DNA from: Argentina anserina
Taxonomy: Eukaryota > Streptophyta > Magnoliopsida > Rosales > Rosaceae
Assembly (NCBI RefSeq): GCF_933775445.1
Contig: NC_065874.1
Coordinates: forward strand, 32,434,501 to 32,498,500
Reading direction: 5' to 3'
DNA length: 64,000 nt
The translations under genes and the position numbers were made by a program. This document shows, piece after piece, positions 48,365 to 58,508 of the stretch. Numbering within the stretch: the first letter of the stretch is position 1; every line of letters begins with the position of its first letter. The notes under the pieces are model-generated. The model made no database searches, was not told the origin of the DNA, and saw only the letters and a list, made by a program, of their open reading frames with translations.

Positions 48365-51300
48365 CTAGTGTTCCGATAAGCGACGCATGCCAATGCTCTT
48401 CACATGTTTCACAAAAGTAGATTTAGGCAAAGACTTGGTGAACAAATCCGCAACATTGGATTCTGAACTCACTTGATTGATCTGAACATTCAAGAACTTC
48501 TGTTGTTGAACATTGTAGAAGAACTTAGGCGAAATATGCTTGGTGTTGTCTCCCTTGATGAAACCTAACTTCGTCTGCTCTATGCAAGCAGCATTATCTT
48601 CATAAATGCGCGTAGGTTGATCAGTTGTAGAGACTAATCCACAAGAATCACGAATATGGCGAACAAGTGATCGTAGCCAAACACATTCTTTCACTGCTTC
48701 ATGGAGAGCGATGATCTCCGCGTGATTCGAAGAAGTAGCAACAAGAGATTGCTTTGTGGATCTCCAAGATATCGCCGTATTCCCAATGGTAAACACATAA
48801 CCGGTTTGAGAACGAGCCTTGTGAGGGTCAGAGAGGTACCCTGCGTCGGCATAACCAACTAACAAGTTGTTTGGAGTCTTTGCATCGGGGGAAAGAGCTG
48901 CACGGGACCGGTGGCTGCTCTCGGCACCGCGCACGGTCTCCACGCCATGGCGGCCGGCGGCGTCGCTGCGGCGTACGGCGGCAAGGCCGGGGTCGGTGAC
49001 GGCGGTGGTGTGGGGAGATACCGTGGCGGTGTTCTCTCTGCAATAGGGGTAGAACAATTCCATGTCAAGGGAACCTTTCAAGTATCGAAACAAATGCTTG
49101 ATTCCATTCCAATGACGTAGCGTAGGTGCGGAGCTAAATCTAGCCAATAAGTTCACTGCGAAAGATATGTCCGGTCTAGTGCATTGAGCAAGATACAATA
49201 GTGCCCCAATCGCACTAAGGTATGGAACTTCAATACCAAGAACGTCTTCATCATCCTCTTTAGGACGGAAGGGATCCTTCTTGATATCTAGACTTCGGAC
49301 GACCATGGGAGTAGACAATGGACTGCATAGATCCATATTGAAACGTCGAAGCATCTTCTGCGTGTAATTTGACTGATGCACTAAGATGCCGTCGGCCCTA
49401 TGCACAAGCTCAAGGCCGAGACAGAATTTCGTCCTCCCTAGGTCTTTCATCTCAAATTCCGACTTCAAATAAGACACGGTCTCTTCAATCTCATCAAGAG
49501 TACCGATTATGTTCATGTCATCAACGTAGACCGCAACGATGACGAATCCGGAATTTGTCTTTCGTATGAACACGCATGGGCATAGTTCATCATTCTTGTA
49601 ACCCCTTCTCACCAAGTATTGATGCAACCGATTGTACCACATTCTTCCGGATTGCTTTAACCCGTACAACGAACGACGTAATCTGACTGCATGAGCACTC
49701 CGTGGTCTGGAGGCACTTGATGGAGGTAAAGGTAGTCCCTCAGGAGCTTTCATGTATATCTCTGCGTCAAGATCCCCATAGAGATAAGCTGTGACCACAT
49801 CCATAAGCTGCATGTTTAGTCTTTCGGACACTACCAGACTAATAAGGTAGCGGAAGGTAATGATGTCCATAACAGGAGAATAAGTCTCTTCATAGTCAAT
49901 ACCAGGTCGTTGTGAGAATCCTTGCGCCACGAGTCTTTCCTTATAACGCACGATCTCGTTCATCTCATTACACTTACGAACGAAGACCCATTTATGTCCA
50001 ACAGGTTTGACATCTCTTGGAGTCAATTCAACCTTTCCGAAGACTTCTCGCTTCGCTAATGAGTCAAGTTCTGCTTGGATTGCTTCCTTCCACTTCGGCC
50101 AATCTGCTCTGCGTTCGCATTCAGCTACAGAGCGAGGTTCAACGTCGTCTTCAGATATGATCTCAAGTGCGACGGAATAAGCGAAAACGTCATCAATGCA
50201 TGTGGTGGCTCGGTTTCGGACCGACTGCTCACTTGTGTAGTTCACTGAGATTTCGTTGTTCTCTGGCATCAAACAAGGTTCCATAGCGTCCCACGGAAAC
50301 ACTTGAGTTGATTCATGGACATAGCTGTAATCAGAGACAACTTCATACGATGGTGATTCATCGTTGATGACGCGCTGTGCCTTAGTCATTCGCTTCTTTC
50401 TAGGTTTTGAATCCCTAGAGTTTATCGGTCTCCCCCTTTTTCTTTGAGGAGCCGAGGCCGAAGCTGCTCCATGCTGGGCCATCTCAGCATCGTCGCCACA
50501 AGGGGCGCCGGCAACACCACGGCGTACGGTGGTGCCGCCGTCGGCCTCCGTCCCACTGTCAGGGGTGGTGCCAACGTTGCTAGGTCCAGGAGCTTGTCTT
50601 CCACGCCCGTATTTCGGGACATCCAACCGTGCCGGTATGTTCATAGCGGGTATGTTTGATCTCGTCACTTTAGCAATATCTACAAAGCCGTCAGGCATCG
50701 AATCCGCGACTTTCTGGAGGTCGATAATGCGTTGCACTTCTAACTCACTTTGAGCAGTGCGGGGATCATAATGAGACATAGTGGGGACACACCACGTCAA
50801 TTCCTGACGTTCATTTGGAATGATAACATTCCCATCTCCCCCTAACGACGGGAAGCATGTCTCATCAAAGTGACAATCTGCAAATCTTGCAGTAAAGAGA
50901 TCTCCGGTGGTTGGTTCTAAGTAGCGGACAATCGTTGGGGAATTATAGCCAACATAGATACCTAATCGTCTCTGAGGACCCATCTTAGTACGCAGCGGAG
51001 GCGTAATAGGCACATAAACGGCGCAACCAAAGATGCGTAAGTGTGAAATATTGGGTTCGTAACCAGTTACCATCTGGTACGCACTAAACGCTTGGTTAGC
51101 CGCGGGTCGGAAACGAATAAGTGTCGCTGCATGCAACACTGCATATCCCCACGCAGAGACCGGCAGGTTAGTACCCATAACCATTGCCCGAGCAACAAGC
51201 TGAATACGCTTGATGGTAGCCTCTGCTAGACCGTTCTGTGAATGAACATGAGGAACGGGATGTTCAACTTCGATCCCAATAGACATGCAGTAATCATCAA

Positions 51301-52321
51301 AAGTTTTGGAGGTGAATTCTCCAGCATTATCCAAACGAATGGATTTGATAGTATAATCGGGGTGGTGAGCCCGAAGTTTGATGATCTCAACTAATAACTT
51401 AGCAAATGCAGCATTCCTTGTGGATAGCAATGTGACGTGTGACCAACGCGTCGATGCATCAACCAATACCATAAAATATCGAAAAGGTCCGCATTCTGGT
51501 TGAATAGGTCCACAAATGTCACCTTGGATACGTTGTAAGAATGGAATGTTCTCGGTTGAAGCCTTTGCAAAAGAAGGACTTCCTTGAAATTTAGCAAGAG
51601 AACAAGCTTTGCAAAACGAGCGATGGGCATCAGAAATTGCCATGGAGGCATGTGAAAGCACGGGAGGCATCACAAGCTCCTGTGAAGGAGGGGATGCCGC
51701 CACCGACGGCATGAAAGCCGTGGAGCTGCCGAGTGAGGCATGCTCGGCCTCACCGTGCGGAGCACGGGTGAGGTGATCCTCCAATCGCTTCCGGGACTTG
51801 AAAAATGGATGACCATGTGAATTCTTAAGAATTCTAATCATCATATCACGTCCAGGGTGCCCGAGACGGGCATGCCAAAGCATATAAGAGTCCGAATCAC
51901 AAAAGTTGCGTTCAACCGCATATGATTCAAAGATCCGAATGGAAGTAAGATACAAACCATTCCCAAGACTCTTCATCTTCTCTAAGATGCGGCGATGGCC
52001 TGCTTTCTCAGAGGTAACGCAAAGATATTCCTCTCCATTCTCAACATAAGTATCGAGGTGAAAATCATTGGCACGTATGTCCTTAAAACTTAGCAAGGTG
52101 CGGGGAGACTTCGGCGCATAAAGAGCGTCTACGACGTTAAGAGTCGTACCATTAGGCAACATGAAAGAAGCAGTGCCTCTTCCTTGAATGATGGATTTCG
52201 AGCCAATCATTGTAGTCATCGAAGAAGTCGAAAACACTAGATCCGTGAACAACTGCCTGTGCCGTAGGACAGTGTGGGTGGTTCCGCAATCAGCTAGACA
52301 TTCGATTTCACCGCGGGACAT
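48365..52321 (-). CDS. pol: Copia pol polyprotein, 1318 aa, uninterrupted
   Basis: Domains in order: protease-like start with LADCGTTHTV (active site D-C-G, a Cys where Ser/Thr is usual, near residue 11), GAG-pre-integrase (WHARLGHPGRDMM), zinc-binding and integrase core (GDICGPI, LDNAGEF, HVHSQNGLAE), RT (VGHKWVFVRK, YLYGDLDAEIYM, YVDD at 49517-49528, near residue 932), then RNase H (GYADAGYLSDPHKARSQTG, EDNAACI, TKHISPKFF). It starts at ATG 52321 directly after TTTGTAG. GC-rich linkers sit between domains at about 51.66-51.78, 50.42-50.58 and 48.86-49.03 kb. No internal stops; potentially active. Confidence 0.93.
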   Translation of the reverse strand: MSRGEIECLADCGTTHTVLRHRQLFTDLVFSTSSMTTMIGSKSIIQGRGTASFMLPNGTTLNVVDALYAPKSPRTLLSFKDIRANDFHLDTYVENGEEYLCVTSEKAGHRRILEKMKSLGNGLYLTSIRIFESYAVERNFCDSDSYMLWHARLGHPGRDMMIRILKNSHGHPFFKSRKRLEDHLTRAPHGEAEHASLGSSTAFMPSVAASPPSQELVMPPVLSHASMAISDAHRSFCKACSLAKFQGSPSFAKASTENIPFLQRIQGDICGPIQPECGPFRYFMVLVDASTRWSHVTLLSTRNAAFAKLLVEIIKLRAHHPDYTIKSIRLDNAGEFTSKTFDDYCMSIGIEVEHPVPHVHSQNGLAEATIKRIQLVARAMVMGTNLPVSAWGYAVLHAATLIRFRPAANQAFSAYQMVTGYEPNISHLRIFGCAVYVPITPPLRTKMGPQRRLGIYVGYNSPTIVRYLEPTTGDLFTARFADCHFDETCFPSLGGDGNVIIPNERQELTWCVPTMSHYDPRTAQSELEVQRIIDLQKVADSMPDGFVDIAKVTRSNIPAMNIPARLDVPKYGRGRQAPGPSNVGTTPDSGTEADGGTTVRRGVAGAPCGDDAEMAQHGAASASAPQRKRGRPINSRDSKPRKKRMTKAQRVINDESPSYEVVSDYSYVHESTQVFPWDAMEPCLMPENNEISVNYTSEQSVRNRATTCIDDVFAYSVALEIISEDDVEPRSVAECERRADWPKWKEAIQAELDSLAKREVFGKVELTPRDVKPVGHKWVFVRKCNEMNEIVRYKERLVAQGFSQRPGIDYEETYSPVMDIITFRYLISLVVSERLNMQLMDVVTAYLYGDLDAEIYMKAPEGLPLPPSSASRPRSAHAVRLRRSLYGLKQSGRMWYNRLHQYLVRRGYKNDELCPCVFIRKTNSGFVIVAVYVDDMNIIGTLDEIEETVSYLKSEFEMKDLGRTKFCLGLELVHRADGILVHQSNYTQKMLRRFNMDLCSPLSTPMVVRSLDIKKDPFRPKEDDEDVLGIEVPYLSAIGALLYLAQCTRPDISFAVNLLARFSSAPTLRHWNGIKHLFRYLKGSLDMELFYPYCRENTATVSPHTTAVTDPGLAAVRRSDAAGRHGVETVRGAESSHRSRAALSPDAKTPNNLLVGYADAGYLSDPHKARSQTGYVFTIGNTAISWRSTKQSLVATSSNHAEIIALHEAVKECVWLRSLVRHIRDSCGLVSTTDQPTRIYEDNAACIEQTKLGFIKGDNTKHISPKFFYNVQQQKFLNVQINQVSSESNVADLFTKSLPKSTFVKHVKSIGMRRLSEH

Positions 52322-53291
52322 CTACAAAATGACAATTAAGAGAGTCAGCGACACGGGAACAATTCTATACAATACGCCGTAGGATATTGTAAGAAAGGGA
52401 ATCGGAACGAAGGTCGATCCCATCGAATGTATCACATGGCAATAGTACTACATTCTTCAACTAAAGAGTTGGAAATCATGGTATTGAAGCAGTGAAATAC
52501 CAAACAGTAAACGAGGGTGGTATAAACCATCCAAAAATGGTGTGGAAACACACACAAAGAGTACCGGTGAGTGCATATAACGGACTTGGAGAAAACCGGA
52601 AAAACAAACCGGAAAACCATGTCAAAAGAACTCAAAACCGGGTGAATTTTGGGCGAGGAAAACGTGGCAGCAGGGGCTGCTGCAATATGCCGGAAGAAAC
52701 ACGAGAAAACGACGAAAAAAAAATCGTCGAAAAACTCGGTGGAAAACCGGCGGCACCTATTGCCGGAAAAACCGGCCGGCGGCTGTCGAAACTGGCCGGT
52801 ATGGAGGCCGGGACTTCAGGTCCGACAGGGGACGCCGGCAGGAGCCGAGTGGCGGTGCCGGAAACGCCGGGAAATGGCCGGAAGACGGCGAATACGCCGG
52901 CAAAACGTGCCGGAAACGCCGGAATAGTAACCGGGGCCGGCCAAGGCAAAACGACATCGTTTTTCGACGTTCCGAGGTTCGTTTTCCGAATTTTAAGTTC
53001 CAAATTCACAATGTAGTGCTATTGGGGTCCCATGTGACCCAAAAAGCGTCCAATTTAAAAACCACGTGAGTTGCACACGTTGATCATCATGCTAAGTGTC
53101 GGATAAATAAAATTCTCAAAGAGATCGTCTTGTAAGCAAGAAATGAGAAATTTTATTGAATGCCAATCTTTAATACATCACACATAAACTTCTAATTCCA
53201 AAATCAAAAGACTATTACAAAGTCAATGAAAATAACAATGGCGGTCGGCCATAACGATACTTGAATCATAAAGCTAAAGAAGCTAAAACGA
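52322..53291 (-). other. Spacer between gag and pol of Copia element
   Basis: 970 bp separate the gag stop from the pol ATG. The middle (about 52.64-52.96 kb) is rich in CCGG/GCCGG motifs and is open by composition on both strands; these ORFs show no domain. The end next to pol is T-rich and finishes TCATTTTGTAG/ATG, like a 3' splice site. Confidence 0.7.
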
Positions 53292-54359
53292 CTAATCAAA
53301 GTCGGGAGTATCCATGGTAGCAACCGGAGGCCTGGCTTTAGAAGCAAGGGGCTCGGGTTTCATGGAGATATGGTGAGTCTCGATCTCATGGTCCTCATCC
53401 ACATGATTCGATTCGGGTTGTAGAAACTTCTTGTAGGCGGAGTAAGCCTTGATCATCTCTTTGCTAGCGCGACAATCGCGATTAAAGTGCTTAAAGGAGC
53501 CACATTTGAAGCATGGAGACTTGCCATTACCGGAAGTGGAGGCATTAGGAGGTGCACGGCCTCCTTGGAGTGTGGGACGGGGACGGCCTCCCCCTGAGGG
53601 TGCGGCGCCGCCACCATCACGGGTCCATGTATTGGACTGAGGCCGAGATCGGCCTTGTTGCCTCCCACCACGAGAGTTGTTATTTTGGTGCTGATATGGA
53701 GCGTTCCTTGATTGATTCTTTTGCTTAGGAGCTTTCCCATAGTTAGACTGTGGCGTAGAAATTCTTTTAGTGCCAACAGGTCTATTGTTGTTGTTGAGGA
53801 GAATCTCAGAATGTCTCTCCTTCTTAGCTAAGAGTGCCATTAAGTCGGCAAAAGACCGGATCTTCCCTTCTTCTACATGAGTGCGGTACGTATGAGCTTG
53901 AACCTCATAGTTGATTGGAAACGTGTCCAATGTCTTATTGAGAAGATCTAGGTCGGTCTTAATGACACCAACGGTGCCAAGATCGGATTGCAAGCATAGC
54001 ATATCCTGATTGAACTCATCCACTCTTTTATAGTCCAATAGACGGATGTTATCCCATCTAACGGTCAATTCAGGAAGAAGCTTATCATGAACGTTGTTGT
54101 ACCGCAAGCGTAGTTTGTCCCATAATTCTTTAGGATCTTTTACGTTCAAGTATTGCCTCTTGAGAGTTGCATGGATGTGACGTCTCATAAAGATGAGAGT
54201 CTGAGTCTTAGCCATAGGTGGGAAATCAGCAGGAGGGTCGGCAAACATGCCTTCAATCCCTCGGCTCTCAAACGCGAGTTCCATATCGGAAACCCAGCGG
54301 TGGTATTCCTTTCCTTCTAGATCAAGAAGGCCAAATTCCGGTCGAGATGGCGATGACAT
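53292..54359 (-). CDS. gag: Copia gag, 355 aa
   Basis: Capsid-nucleocapsid protein. Seen: FGLLDLEGKEYHRWVSDMEL at the N terminus (gag-pol-of-copia-type start), LWDKLRLRYNNVHDKLL, LDLLNKTLDTFP, then a basic Asn/Gly-rich stretch and one CCHC zinc knuckle, CFKCGSFKHFNRDC, near residue 290. The ORF ends TPDFD and does not continue into pol, unlike most plant Copia elements with a single gag-pol frame. Start ATG at 54359 is directly preceded by TTTGTAG. Confidence 0.9.
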   Translation of the reverse strand: MSSPSRPEFGLLDLEGKEYHRWVSDMELAFESRGIEGMFADPPADFPPMAKTQTLIFMRRHIHATLKRQYLNVKDPKELWDKLRLRYNNVHDKLLPELTVRWDNIRLLDYKRVDEFNQDMLCLQSDLGTVGVIKTDLDLLNKTLDTFPINYEVQAHTYRTHVEEGKIRSFADLMALLAKKERHSEILLNNNNRPVGTKRISTPQSNYGKAPKQKNQSRNAPYQHQNNNSRGGRQQGRSRPQSNTWTRDGGGAAPSGGGRPRPTLQGGRAPPNASTSGNGKSPCFKCGSFKHFNRDCRASKEMIKAYSAYKKFLQPESNHVDEDHEIETHHISMKPEPLASKARPPVATMDTPDFD

Positions 54360-54705
54360 CTACAAACACGAATACGGAATCGATTAGATTTAAGTATAAT
54401 AAGAATTAGAAGGGGTGACGTATATGGTCACAAGAAAAATCGATGCAAGCGGCGATACTCATGATCGCACCCAAAACAGCGGTGCACTCAGGCGACCACA
54501 CGAAAATCGATTAACTTCCCTCTCAAAACAATCGTGACTCCCCCAGGACCGTCACACAGAAAACATCGACCAAGAGGGGAAACCCATCCCTCTATAGTCT
54601 CATCGGCGTTATAAGAAAGACCAGAATTAAGACAAGAAGAAGGCTAATAGCGCCCGATATAATATATCTATACGTTCAAAAGCGGGAACGTTTATAAAAA
54701 TTTAC
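54360..54705 (-). other. Putative leader intron of Copia element
   Basis: Donor CCAAG/GTAAATTT at 54706/54705 and acceptor TTTGTAG at 54360 immediately before the gag ATG. The segment contains at least four minus-strand ATGs that would precede gag if not removed, whereas the exonic leader upstream contains none. Inference, not shown by transcripts. Confidence 0.5.
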
Positions 54706-54827
54706 CTTGGAAGGTTTGTAGTATACGGGAGTAGCTTCTCTTGAGCGAAGTCCTTGCTTGTGACTTTCACGTCTCTTGCGTGAATATGCGGGAGGAGCAA
54801 TTTTGAATGCTTTGAGGCGAGCAGCAG

Positions 54828-55150
54828 GTGCGGCGAGCGGCGAGTGCGGCGAGCGGCGAATGCGGCGAGCGGCGAATGCGGCGAGCGGCGAGTGCGGCGA
54901 GCGGCGAATGCGGCGAGTGCGGCGAGCGGCGAATGCGGCGAGCGGCAAGCGGCGAATGCGGCGAACGGCGAGCGGCGAATGCGGCGAACGGCGAGCGGCG
55001 AATGCGGCGAACGGCGAGCGGCGAATGCGGCGAACGGCGAGCGGCGAATGCGGCGAACGGCGAGCGGCGAATGCGGCGAACGGCGAGCGGCGAACGGCGA
55101 GCGGCGAATGCGGCGAACGGCGAGCGGCGAATGCGGCGAGCGGCGAGCAG
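54828..55150 (-). repeat. GC-rich 23-bp minisatellite in Copia leader
   Basis: Plus-strand unit GAATGCGGCGAACGGCGAGC plus GGC (23 bp), about 14 copies including shorter variants. All three plus-strand frames are open (Arg/Ala-rich) because the unit lacks stops; this is compositional, not coding. Confidence 0.85.
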
Positions 55151-55307
55151 CAGGGCTGCGGGCAGGGCTGCGGAGCTGCAGGGCTGCGGGGCTTGCGAGG
55201 GGCAGGGGCTGCGAGGGCAGGCAGGGGCTGCGGCGGAGGGAAGAAGAGAAAAAAAATTTCGGAAGGCTCTAAAAGATTCAGGGTTTTAGGGCTTCGTGCT
55301 GATAACG

Positions 55308-55492
55308 TGTTCGAGGATGAAATACTTGTATATTATTGAATGATATGGGGGCCTATATATAGGCATTTACAACACCACAATCCCGTAGGATTCGGAGTCC
55401 TAATCTACTACGGAGATGCTAATCTATCTCCTAACAGGAAACCTATTAGGCTAAGACACACACAAGGGTAGAATAGTAATTCTCCCGGAACA
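55308..55492 (-). repeat. 5' LTR of Copia element
   Basis: Transcribed leftward. Holds the palindromic TATA region GCCTATATATAGGC at 55353-55366. The adjacent internal sequence (minus: TTATCAGCACGAAG) occupies the primer-binding-site position but is not the standard TGGTATCAGAGC complement of initiator tRNA-Met. Confidence 0.9.
55355..55363 (-). promoter_or_regulatory. TATA box of Copia 5' LTR
   Basis: TATATATAG in the LTR, upstream (minus strand) of the GC-rich leader. Confidence 0.6.
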
Positions 55493-57248
55493 CAAATTTT
55501 TAGTTCGAGTAACTCAAATAAGTTGAATAACTTAGTGTTCTACATTCGATCAACACAAATATAATAAATACAATACTATTTAAACAATATCTTCATTCTC
55601 ATTTGTTTCGAGCGGAGGTCGAAATGAGTTAAATGACTTGACTGAAGTAGGTTTAGTCCTTTATTTGTTTAGAAAAAGACAGAAAAACCTCGTGCTTCCT
55701 AAATTATAGTCGTCGATACGCTTTCATTTCGGAATCGTGCTTCCATAGTGCTTCCAAAACCTGTTTTTTTTTCTTTTCGAAATCGCGATTTCGGCGCTTA
55801 AGAACGCTTCCGAAGTGGTTTCATCGTGGTTCTGTTTCGGAAACGGGAAATGCAAGTGCCTTCACGTTTCTGTGCTACATAGATATTAAGAGTGAGTGAC
55901 CGATTATAAGTTTACATAACCATCAATTGAAAGAAGCAAATTTACTGACCGCCCAAATTTTTTCCACTTTCTAAATTTATACCATGTCATTTTGTTTAAC
56001 TAGCCTAACCATGGTTAAGAGAAAATAATATATTATAATACAATTTAAATCCTAATAGAAAAACTTAATCAACACTATTTGTTTAGACTATCAAATTCTT
56101 TTGAATTTTTGGGGAAAAGAATAAATTGTTTTGATAAAGAAGTTGTGTCTTTGACTTTTCATATTCTCATAATACCTAAACTAGCTAGTGGTTTTACCTA
56201 TGTTGTCATGATATTTCATTTGGCTTTCTCTCATAAAGAAGGTATTAAACTCTGTTTTCAATTTTGATATATCAACCGTATGTTTTCTTCTCTTGTCTCC
56301 TTCTTTGTTTTCACGGTGAGAAATTCAATTACCTCAAGGTAGCGTTTGTCATGGTTTTTGGATTTTAAGGAAAGCGAATTCTACACCTGATTTGGTTGCA
56401 TCGCTAGTTGTGATTTGATTGCCATGCCCGCCAGCTTTCTAAGAGTTTGTTTCAGGTGTGTTGTAGGGAATTGGATTTCAAGCAACATAATAAGTTAGAT
56501 AGGACCACACAAATAGGGGTTATCTATGCATAGTCTTTCTAGGTCCAAGCATGTCGGATATAGTTGTGTAAAATATATGAAAAACTTAAAATTGATGAGA
56601 AATCAGTTGGAAACTGCCAGCATGTACTCACGCTTAGAGATACACTTGGAATTTCATAGCGCACCTTATGACATGCTTCTATCTCTTGACATAAATTAAA
56701 ATTCTAACTATGCACGCCACTCAACGATTGAATTCAACTCTTGATACCATTTGTGTCCAAGCAAATTACACCACCCAATATACCATACCACCATATACAT
56801 TGCCCCCTTTTGTAATCAATTTCGGTGGGAGACTCAAGATCGCAAACTTTATATGTTTGTTGAGCGAGTTTATAAATCTTTTTTTGGCACTTTCAACCTA
56901 TTGCAAATAGCTAGGCAAACTAGCAATGAGGGAGCGTCCAAAGAACCAAGTACAATTATTGATTGAGAAAACTAAATTATGAAGTGAGGTTTAATTGTTT
57001 GAGCAAAATGGCCACAGTAATTGTTTGGGTTGTTGAGTATGTAAATGAGGTTTTTGTCAATCAAATAGTGTTGAGGTGTCTTTGCTTGACTCCAACAATG
57101 TTGAGCCATATTATCAAAACATTTGAACACAATATTCCCGAGAATCCTGCAACTAATATGGTGCTTCCATCACCGAAGAGGGGCATTGCTCAGAGCCATT
57201 ACCTATTAAATTGTTTCTAGTATTTTATTAAACTTACATCTTCGAATT
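55493..57248. other. AT-rich intergenic region
   Basis: Short ORFs near 56.1 and 56.7-57.2 kb show no domain I recognise; may be remnants of transposon coding sequence. No gene called. Confidence 0.4.
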
Positions 57249-57620
57249 TTTTCCATATTTAGATGGATGGTCTGGAGACACATGAATTTGAAAATAAATA
57301 AATAAAGAGGCAATACAAATTAAGTAACAAAACTGAATCTACTAAAATTGAATAACAAAAAAGAAAATATTGATCTTCCATATTTAGATGGATGGTCTAG
57401 AGACACTTGAATTTGAAAATAAATAAATAAAGAGGCAATAAAAATTAAGTAACAAAACTGAATCTACTAAAATTGAATAACAAAAAAAATATTGATCTTC
57501 CATATTTAGATGGATGGTCTGGAGACACTTGAATTTGAAAATAAATAAATAAAGAGGCAATACAAATTAAGTAACAAAACTGAATCTACTAAAATTGAAT
57601 AACAAAAAAAATCATATTGA
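57249..57620. repeat. Threefold tandem repeat, about 122 bp per unit
   Basis: Three near-identical units beginning TTCCATATTTAGATGGATGG (about 57253, 57377 and 57498), separated by short A-rich length differences. Confidence 0.85.
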
Positions 57621-58060
57621 TCTTCCATTGATTATTTTGTTGCACTCAATACAGTTGATATGATCAATTGATTATCTCTAACGTTCATCAAGAAGCATAT
57701 CTTCAATGAACCAATTCTTGCTTTTTTCATATGAGGACAATTGTTGAGGTTACAAAACTTAAAGCTCATGTATGTTTTGTCCATGTGTGACATATTCATA
57801 TTGTTAAGGAATTGATAATAATCGTTCGTGGTAGTAATAATGATTGATGTCATCTTTTAATGATTGACTTTTTCAGATTTCAATTCTTTATCAAACAACC
57901 TTTGTTACCAAAGATTTCTAAAGATTGGTGGCTTAGAATCACGGATTGGCTCATTCACATGCATTCAATGGTGAACTAATTGAAATCAATTTAAAGCAAC
58001 TACCATAATTGCATGATGGGTAAGAGAACAAAATGATTGTCACATGCATTTGAGAAAAAA

Positions 58061-58141
58061 ATGAAGATGAAAGTTGAATGTTGTTGCCCAATGGATTGTG
58101 ATTTTTGCCAAAACAAATGTGCTAACATAAGATCGATGTAA
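58061..58141 (+). other. Cys-rich micro-ORF, 26 aa
   Basis: ATG-started ORF with six Cys, core CCCPMDCDFCQNKC. A related module recurs downstream (CVCPNDCKCCC, in the ORF 58285-58335). Too short to name; may be a decayed exon rather than a gene. Confidence 0.3.
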
Positions 58142-58284
58142 TATTTTTATTGTTATTTAATTCTTATATTTATGGTTTTGTTTTAGTGTTATTTATAAGC
58201 TCATCCGTTAGGTTGAACTAATTCCAACAATGAACATCATCTTAATGTAATTGTGTTTGTCCCAACGATTATGAGAAAATCAAG

Positions 58285-58335
58285 ATGAAAGATGATTGTG
58301 TTTGCCCTAACGATTGCAAGTGTTGCTGCATTTGA
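58285..58335 (+). other. Second Cys-rich micro-ORF, 16 aa
   Basis: Reads MKDDCVCPNDCKCCCI. The upstream in-frame sequence already carries CVCPNDYEK, so the module is tandemly repeated. No identified family. Confidence 0.25.
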
Positions 58336-58508
58336 AAAACCCAAAGAATGAAGAATAAATGTTGTTGCGACAATATAAGATCATTGCAATCTTCCATTAT
58401 CATTTTGATTCTCATATATCTAGAAATGTTATGGTAATGAATATGTTGATTGATCCAACAATGAATATGTTAAGATGGAAGCTGATAGTCCACAATGGGT
58501 GCATGTGG

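Larger units (their letters stand above)
47993..55492 (-). mobile_element. Complete Ty1/Copia retrotransposon with identical LTRs
   Basis: Two 185-bp LTRs (47993-48177 and 55308-55492) are identical by eye, implying very recent insertion. Internal order on the minus strand: 5' LTR, 23-bp-repeat leader, gag ORF, 970-bp spacer, pol ORF, polypurine tract, 3' LTR. Integrase precedes RT, as in Copia. The outer 5-mers ATAAC (left) and CAAAT (right) do not match, so no target duplication is visible. Confidence 0.92.

Noticed and set aside
52492..53016. ORFs of 100-174 codons on both strands in the Copia gag-pol spacer
   Set aside because: GCCGG-rich composition keeps both strands open; no recognisable domain and no independent gene signals.
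54776..55339. Long Arg/Ala-rich plus-strand ORFs in three overlapping frames
   Set aside because: Open only because the 23-bp GC-rich repeat lacks stops; lies antisense in the Copia leader with no domain.
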